64,000 nucleotides of DNA. It comes from Hevea brasiliensis. Its lineage: Eukaryota > Streptophyta > Magnoliopsida > Malpighiales > Euphorbiaceae. The stretch spans positions 43,518,750-43,582,749 of the forward strand of contig NC_079509.1 of NCBI RefSeq assembly GCF_030052815.1, read 5' to 3'. A program made the translations under genes and the position numbers. Every line of letters starts with the position of its first letter. Position 1 is the stretch's first letter. Shown one piece after another: positions 58,120 to 64,000 of this stretch. The notes under the pieces were generated by a model, which saw only the letters and a list, made by a program, of their open reading frames with translations, made no database searches and had not been told where the DNA came from.

Positions 58120-58312
58120 TGCCCCTCATCGGGTCATAATCCTTCTTTTTATAATACCCGATGAGTCTTTAGCTTTTTTGTTCACTAGAATTTTTATTGT
58201 GTCTATCTCAATTAATTTTTTATTTATTTTTGGTCCTCAAGGTGCCTTTAAATAGTATTAGTCATAAACCAAAAATAGTACTATTCATAACTCAGAGGTT
58301 CGGGGTGTTACA
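58120..58312 (-). repeat. D 3' LTR, 5'-terminal portion
   Basis: Continues D after E; the sense start tgtaacaccccgaacctc is at 58312. Matches 62406-62601. Confidence 0.93.
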
Positions 58313-58326
58313 ATTCTCCCCTTCTT
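58313..58326 (-). other. D polypurine tract
   Basis: Minus strand aagaaggggagaat before the 3' LTR. Confidence 0.9.
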
Positions 58327-59720
58327 AAAAATAAATTTCGTCCTCGAAATTTACCTGGCCTCAGTCTCTGAATAGCTGTGGGTGCTCTCCTCATGTCCTC
58401 CTCACGCTCCCATGTATCCTCCTGGCTTGAATGATGGTTCCACAGCACTTTGACTCGAGGTATCTGTTTGTTCCTTAGCTGCTTCACCTCATGTGCCAAG
58501 ATCTTTATGGGCTCTTCATCATATGTCAGGTCTGGATTCACCTCAATCTCCGCTATTGGCAAAATGTGAGAGGGGTCTGATATGTACCTCCTCAATATGG
58601 AGACATGGAAGACATTGTGAATCTTTTCTAACTCCGGAGGCAATGCAAGTCTATATGCCAATGGACCCACTCTTTCCAGAACCTCATACGGCCCAATGAA
58701 GTGAGGACTTAGTTTCACCTTTCTACCAAACCTCTTGATCCTCTTCCATGGGGAAACTTTCAGGAACACCTTGTTACCCATATTATACCAAATATCTCTT
58801 CTCTTTAAGTCAATGTAGGACTTCTGTCTATCCGTTGCAACTTTGAGTCTGTCTCTAATGAGCTTAACCTTTTCTTTTGTCTGCTGCACTAATTCTGGAC
58901 CAATAAACTTCCTCTCGCCCACTTCATCCCAACACAAGGGAGTTCTACACTTCCTGCCATAAAGTGCTTCGTATGGAGGCATTCCGATGCTTGACTGATA
59001 ACTGTTGTTGTAGGCAAATTCAATTAAAGGCAAGTGTGTGTCCCAACTCCCTTCAAACTCAATCACACAAGCCCGAAGCATATCCTCCAAAATCTGAATG
59101 ATCCTTTCAAACTGGTCATCTGTCTGTGGATGGAATGTTTTACTGAAGTTCAATCTAGTCCCTAGGGCTTTTTGGAGACTACCCCAGAATCTAGATGTGA
59201 ACCTAGGATCTCTATCAGACACAATAGACATTGGCACTCCATGCAACCTCACTACTTCATCAATGTACAGTTTGGCCAATTTTTCTAGGCTGTAATCCAT
59301 CCTCATTGGCAAAAAGTGTGCAGACTTGGTCAATCTATCAATAATAACCCAAATTGCATCATGATTCTTTTGTGTACATGGAAGTCCTGTCACGAAATCT
59401 ATAGTGATTCTTTTCCATTTCCACTCGGGAATTGGCAATGGCTGTAGCAACCCTGCAGGCACTTGGTGTTCTGCCTTTACTTGCTGACAAGTTAGGTATT
59501 TGGCAACATATTCTGTAATGTCTTTCTTCATTCCTCTCCATCAATAGTGCTCTTTCACACTTATGTACATTTTGGTTCCACTAGGGTGCATTGTAAAAGG
59601 TGAATCATGTGCTTCCTTTAAAATGGTCTGCCTCAGTTCAACATTCTCAGGAATGCACATTCTGCCCTTATATAACAACAAGCCCTCATCATTTACTGAT
59701 AATTCTGTTTTCTTGCCATC
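58327..59720 (-). pseudogene. D integrase with chromodomain
   Basis: Long frame 59531-58308, preceded by a TGA in HY-stop-WRGMKKDI (Trp to stop). HHCC domain (TMHPSGTKMY ... YLTCQQVKAEHQ), DDE core (ITIDFVTGLP, SIVSDRDPRFTSRFW, HPQTDDQFERIIQ), directly followed by ILEDMLRACVIEFEGSW with no insert. The GPY/F region (KLSPHFIGPYEVLERVGPLA) and chromodomain (RNKQIPRVKVLWNHHSSQED, TWEREEDMRR) follow. A frameshift after DMRR replaces the usual HPQLF ending. The Glu-containing motif has Asp and Phe in place of the usual Gly and Ser (TDGQSER). Confidence 0.94.
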
Positions 59721-60170
59721 CTAAGCCGCTTCCATCAACTTCACATACTTATCATCCTTCTGTGCAACTGCTTTAATTTGTTCTGCCAGCATTGGCTTCA
59801 CTTGCCAAGTAGCTACCATCTGGCCATCTTCATTAATCTCCAAATTAGCATGCAATGCCCTTAATTCATGCACCATGGAAAAAGGAGAAACCCTCAAACC
59901 AGCCATAATCTTGTGACTTAAAGTATCAGCTACAACATTTGCCTTTCCAGGCTGATAGTCTATCAAGCAATCATGATCTTTTATCAGCTCTAACCATCTC
60001 CTTTACCTCAAATTTAACTCCTTCTGTGTGCCTAAGTATTTCAAACTTTTATGATCTGTGTATATATAACATCTCTCTCCATACAAGTAATGTCTCCAGA
60101 TCTTCAAGGCAAAGATAATGGTTGTTAGCTCCAAGTCATATGTGGGATAATTCCTCTCATGCGGTTTAAG
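59721..60170 (-). pseudogene. D RNase H, C-terminal part and linker
   Basis: [20 protein letters not shown] in the frame 59966-59721, with a long linker to integrase. From 59967 to 60170 other frames carry the middle of RNase H ([24 protein letters not shown], [18 protein letters not shown]) with stops at a few codons. Confidence 0.88.
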
Positions 60171-61364
60171 CTAGCGTGAAGCATAAGTAATGATATTCCT
60201 ATCTTGCATCAACACACAGCCCAATCCGTTATGAGAAGCATCACTGTATATAGTATACTCCTTACCCAAAGTGGGTAAGGTTAAGATTGGAGCTTCAGTT
60301 AAATGCCTCTTTAACTCATCAAAACTTTCCTGGCATCGATTAGTCCACTGAAATTTTACATCCTTCCTAAGTAGCTTGGTTAGTAGAGATGCTAGCATGG
60401 AGAATCCCTTCACAAACCTTCGGTAAGACCCAGCTAAACCAAGGAAACTTTGAACTTCCGTGACATTTCTAGGTGGCTTCCAATTAAGAATGGCTTCTAC
60501 TTTGCTAGGATCCACCTGGATACCCTCTGCAGATACAATATGCCCCAAAAATGAAATCTCCTTTAGCCAAAACTCACATTTCAACAGTTTGGCATACAAC
60601 TGCTTCTCCCTCAAAGTCTGCAATACTATCCTCAAGCGCTTGTCGTGTTCCTCTGCATTCTTTAAGCACACTAAAATATCATCAATGAACACCATAACAA
60701 ACTGGTCCAAATATGGCCTGAAGATAGTGTTCATCATGCCCATAAAAGCAGCTGGAGTATTAGTCAACCCGAATGGCATTACCAAGAACTAATAGTAGCC
60801 ATACCGAGTCCTAAAGGCAGTTTTAGGAATACTTTGCTCCTGCACCCTCAGCTGGTAGTAGCCTGATCTCAAGTCAATTTTGTAGAATACCGTTGCATCC
60901 TTCAACTAATCAAACAAATCATCGATCCGTGGCAGAGGATATCTATTCTTTATGGTCACTTTATTCAACTGTCTATAGTCTATGCATAGACGGAGAGTAC
61001 CATCCTTCTTCTTCACAAATAATACTGGTGCTTCCCAAGGTGACACGCTAGGGCGGATGAAACCCTTATCTAACAATTCCTGCAAATGCACCTTCAACTC
61101 TTTCAACTCAGCAGGTGCCATCCTATAAGGAGTGATGGAGATTGGCTCCACACCAGGCATAGTCTCAATTTCAAACTGCACCTCTCTTTCTGGAGGCAAT
61201 CCCGGCAATTCTTTCGGAAAAACATCCGGAAAATCCCATACCATAGGAATATCTTTAAAATCTGGACTCCCCACATGGGTGTCTATCACATGAGCTAGAT
61301 AAGCTTCACATCCCTTTCTAATCATCTTTCTAGCAAGTGCAGCTGAAATGATGTTGGATGGCAA
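60171..61364 (-). pseudogene. D reverse transcriptase and RNase H start
   Basis: The frame 61364-60906 carries the end of the protease linker ([20 protein letters not shown]) and RT entry: [60 protein letters not shown]. After stops around 60780-60905, which still encode the [12 protein letters not shown] block out of frame, the frame 60785-60171 gives [31 protein letters not shown] (the Asp-Asp pair), [16 protein letters not shown] and the RNase H start [18 protein letters not shown]. Copying enzyme of the element; broken. Confidence 0.93.
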
Positions 61365-62052
61365 TAACTACCTCTCCCCGTGTATCACTACGTCTGCATG
61401 CTCGGGAAGACCAAAAGTGATTGTCTTCAGTCTAAAGTCGATCATGGCGTGATGCCTAGCTAACCAATCCATACCCAAGATGATATCATAATCTCAGAAG
61501 GGCATGTCAATTAAGTCTGATAGGAGTGTATGTCCTTGGATCACCAAAGGACAATCCTTATATAATTTGTTCACCCTAACCTCTTGTCCTAAAGGACTAG
61601 TCACTAGCACATCATAATCCAATTTCACATAAGGAATAGCAACAGAGCATGCAATACTGGCACTAGCATAAGAATGTGTAGAACTAGGTCAAACAGCACA
61701 TATACATCTCTACCAAAGATGGAGAAAGTACTAGCCAAAACATCTGATGTCTCAGCTTCATCCCTCTGGCGCATGGTGTACATCCTGACTAGTGCACCAC
61801 TCTGCTCTGGTTGGCTCACTGTGCCCTGGCTGCTAGAAGTGTTACCTCTACCCCTGCCTCTGCCTCTACTAGTTATCTGTTGTCCTCTGGAAGCAGAACC
61901 TTGAACAAATCTCTCAGTGGTAGTAGGAGGCCCACATCTGTGGGCACTAGTGCAATCTCTAGCAAAATGCCCACTTCCACCACAGTTGTAACAGGCTCCT
62001 ATGGCCTTATAACATACTCCTCCATGAGTCCTGCCACAAGTCCTGCCACAAG
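61365..62052 (-). pseudogene. D protease and gag C-terminus
   Basis: From 62052 (minus): THGGVCYKAIGACYNCGGSG with the zinc knuckle CYNCGGSGHFARDC, the Gly/Arg tail, and then MSQPEQSGALVRMYTMRQRD running into the protease start VLFD. A frameshift sits in the catalytic loop (the frame at 61819-61625 reads FDLVLHILM). Further frames give VILGMDWLARHHAMIDF-type sequence near 61450. Upstream gag is removed by the deletion joint at 62052. The CGR codons are duplicated at the joint (tcctgccacaag twice). Confidence 0.88.
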
Positions 62053-62601
62053 TCTTATATATATATATATATATATATCCCCAAAATTAGCTTATTAAAA
62101 TTATAAATTTTAATTGTGTCATAAGGATAATTTAACTTAAATTTTTATTCTTTTTTTTTTCTACATTTGCACTTAATTTTTCCTTTTAATTAAATACTTA
62201 AATTTAACTATCAAAAGCCCATAAGTCTTTCATTTTAATTTTGTCATAATGGAAATGAAAGTTTAAGTTTTCGTTTCATAAATTTTCCCTTACATATTTT
62301 TACTTGAATTTTTCTTCAATTTTTTATCCCATAATTCCATTCGTTAATTTCATTTAATTTAATTGACATTTTGGTCAAAAGTCAACTCTTAAGGTGAATT
62401 GACCAAAATGCCCCTCATCGGGACATAATCCTTCTTTTTATAATACCCGATGAGTCCTTAGCTTTTTTGTTCACTAGAATTTTTATTGTGTCTATCTCAA
62501 TTAATTTTCTATTTATTTTTGGTCCTCAGGGTGTCTTTGAATAGTATTAGTCATGGACCAAAAATGGTACTATTCATAACTCGGAGGTTCGGGATTTTAC
62601 A
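62053..62601 (-). repeat. D 5' LTR remnant (549 bp)
   Basis: Matches the 3' LTR from its (TA)n tract to its 5' end (48195-48583 plus 58120-58312). The 3.2 kb 3' of the TA tract, the PBS and the gag N-terminus are gone. Confidence 0.93.
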
Positions 62602-62606
62602 TGATT

Positions 62607-64000
62607 ATAATTGGTGTATTAAAGGTAATTATAATATGCCCAAATTGATTATAATGTGAAGTGATGAATGGATTTGGTATGGTACCAAATTAGAATTTAG
62701 TATGACAGGTTTAAATTTAGCAAGTAAATGTGTATGTGATTGGTGTTTGAGGAAAGTATAAAAGGGCAGTATGCAAATGAGCCTATAACCCTAAATGTGT
62801 GACCCCAATTGGTATAAGGCTAATTAGAGGTGAAACTAGGCACAAAATGTGCCAACTTTCATGTTGAAAGCATATCTAAATTCTGTCCGGAAAGTGACAC
62901 TGAAACTAACCTAATCCGGATTTGTAACCTTGCAAACCTGAAAGTTTACAATTTGAATAGTAATTACATTATTGGCCATAACTTCCTGTACACAGGTCCA
63001 AATGTCCCAAAATTTATATCTTTGAAAAGCTTAGACATAGGGCTACAACTTTGGTTAAGACCACCAAGCCCAGAAATGACCAGGACTAATTTGAAATGCT
63101 TACCAAAGTTGGGTTACAAAATCTGCCAGAATAAAAATTGAGCTAATTTGCTAACCTAAAAGCAATCTGTCCAGCATTAGTAAAATGACCATAACTTGGT
63201 CCACAGAACTCCAAATGACATGAGATCAGTGGAAAAAATTCAATAAGACATAGACATACAAATTTTCTCTTTTGACCAGAACCTAAAAACCAAGGGAAGC
63301 AAGACATTTAGCTAGATCAATCTAGCATACAAAATCTGAAAATTTACCATTACTATACAATAAAGCCTTAGAAATAAAATTGGCAATAAATGCCAACTTT
63401 TGAGGATTGTAAAATGTACTATATTGGCAATATATTGGAATTATTATGAGATGTTATACTGAAACACTATAAATTGTGTGTTTCAGTTGACAAGTATATT
63501 GAGAAGCATAAGGAACATTGAGTCAAAGCCTAGAGGTGACTCAAATTAGGTTTGTGCACAACATTTTAAATTCATTGTTTTTACTAAAAAGCTAATTGAA
63601 TAAGAGTTATGAATAATTTTTTATTGTTTTGACCTTAGGAATTTTATTTGAAAATTTGTGTGTTGCCTATGTTGTAAATAGAAATTTTGAGATAAAATGT
63701 GATTTGTGGTTTGTATGAAATATTTAAATAATGTGATTTGAAATTGTTTTTTATTCACATTTGGCATGGCAATATCACTATGTTCCTCCTCCATTTATGG
63801 GGTGAGTTTGACTATATTCCTCCCTCTCTGGCTTGCTAGTCTGAGATGAGTTTGGATGAGTACTCATTAGCTAGCTAGCCACCTCCCTCATTGACTTCGA
63901 TTAATGAGGTTGTAGTTTGCTTTGTCGTGGTGTACAACACGGCATTGTTTGAAAAGTTTGTGTCATGACCTAAGATGTATATGGATTAGCAATACTGTGT
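62607..64000 (+). repeat. C 3' LTR, second portion (runs off the window)
   Basis: Continues C after D, colinear with 28142-29525. The hairpin array lies at 63785-63915; the double hairpin and LTR end would lie just outside. Confidence 0.92.

Larger units (their letters stand above)
45019..62601 (-). mobile_element. Element D: Tekay chromovirus with most of pol; 5' LTR and gag truncated
   Basis: Minus strand. 3' LTR 45019-48583 plus 58120-58312 (split by copia E), polypurine tract, integrase, RNase H, RT, protease, the gag C-terminus, then a deletion joint into the remaining 549 bp of the 5' LTR. Target copies are agatt (45014-45018) and tgatt (62602-62606), differing at one base. Confidence 0.93.
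26793..64000 (+). mobile_element. Element C: Tekay-like retrotransposon, host of B and D (runs past window)
   Basis: Plus strand. 5' LTR 26793-29729 and 40517-41114 (split by B); internal region 41115-43675; 3' LTR 43676-45018 and 62607-64000 (split by D and running out of the window). Gag and the end of integrase with a chromodomain remnant survive; RT and the integrase core do not. It inserted into the RT of copia F. Confidence 0.88.

Overview
This window is plant nuclear DNA made almost entirely of nested LTR retrotransposons. I see no convincing host gene, tRNA, rRNA, CRISPR array or bacterial feature. The elements are plant Ty3/gypsy lineages: Tekay/Del-type chromoviruses with a C-terminal chromodomain, one Reina/CRM-like gag-only element, and one Tat-lineage relict. 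There are also two long-LTR Ty1/copia elements. Together with AT-rich non-coding DNA this suggests a repeat-rich eudicot genome, probably pericentromeric heterochromatin. Euphorbiaceae is only a weak guess from general impression.

Layout, left to right (element letters are mine). J: an LTR end at 1-568 (minus), abutting the reverse transcriptase of H. H: Tekay, minus, 569-12116; its 5' LTR is split by I (Tekay, minus, 3610-9192, target duplication gctgc). L: a Tat-lineage RT relict at 12117-12606, continuing at 22233-22270. It is split by G (gag-only chromovirus, minus, 12607-22227, target duplication gataa), and G's 3' LTR is split by A (Tekay-like, plus, 12761-18640, no 3' LTR). K: an LTR beginning at 22271. 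F: copia, minus, about 23324-26792, whose RT is split by C (Tekay-like, plus, from 26793 past the window end). C's 5' LTR contains B, a complete Tekay element (plus, 29730-40511, target duplication agctg). C's 3' LTR contains D (Tekay, minus, 45019-62601), and D's 3' LTR contains E (copia, minus, 48584-58114, target duplication caaaa). The nest K>F>C>D>E is five layers deep.

All gag-pol copies are broken. B and D keep the most complete Ty3 pol, and E keeps a 677-codon copia integrase-RT frame. Many nonsense changes are CAG to TAG, as expected from deamination of CHG-methylated DNA. One part of E instead shows a peculiar clustered scrambling of CAG/CTG triplets, which may be a sequencing artefact.

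The most interesting observation is a shared architecture in the very long (3-3.8 kb) Tekay LTRs. In several copies a TATA-like box is followed by a consensus splice donor, then about 1.5-2.4 kb of module repeats and hairpins, and then a CAG or TAG acceptor directly 3' of a conserved hairpin stem. I propose a leader intron with a structurally masked acceptor. This is inference, but it is directly testable with RNA reads.
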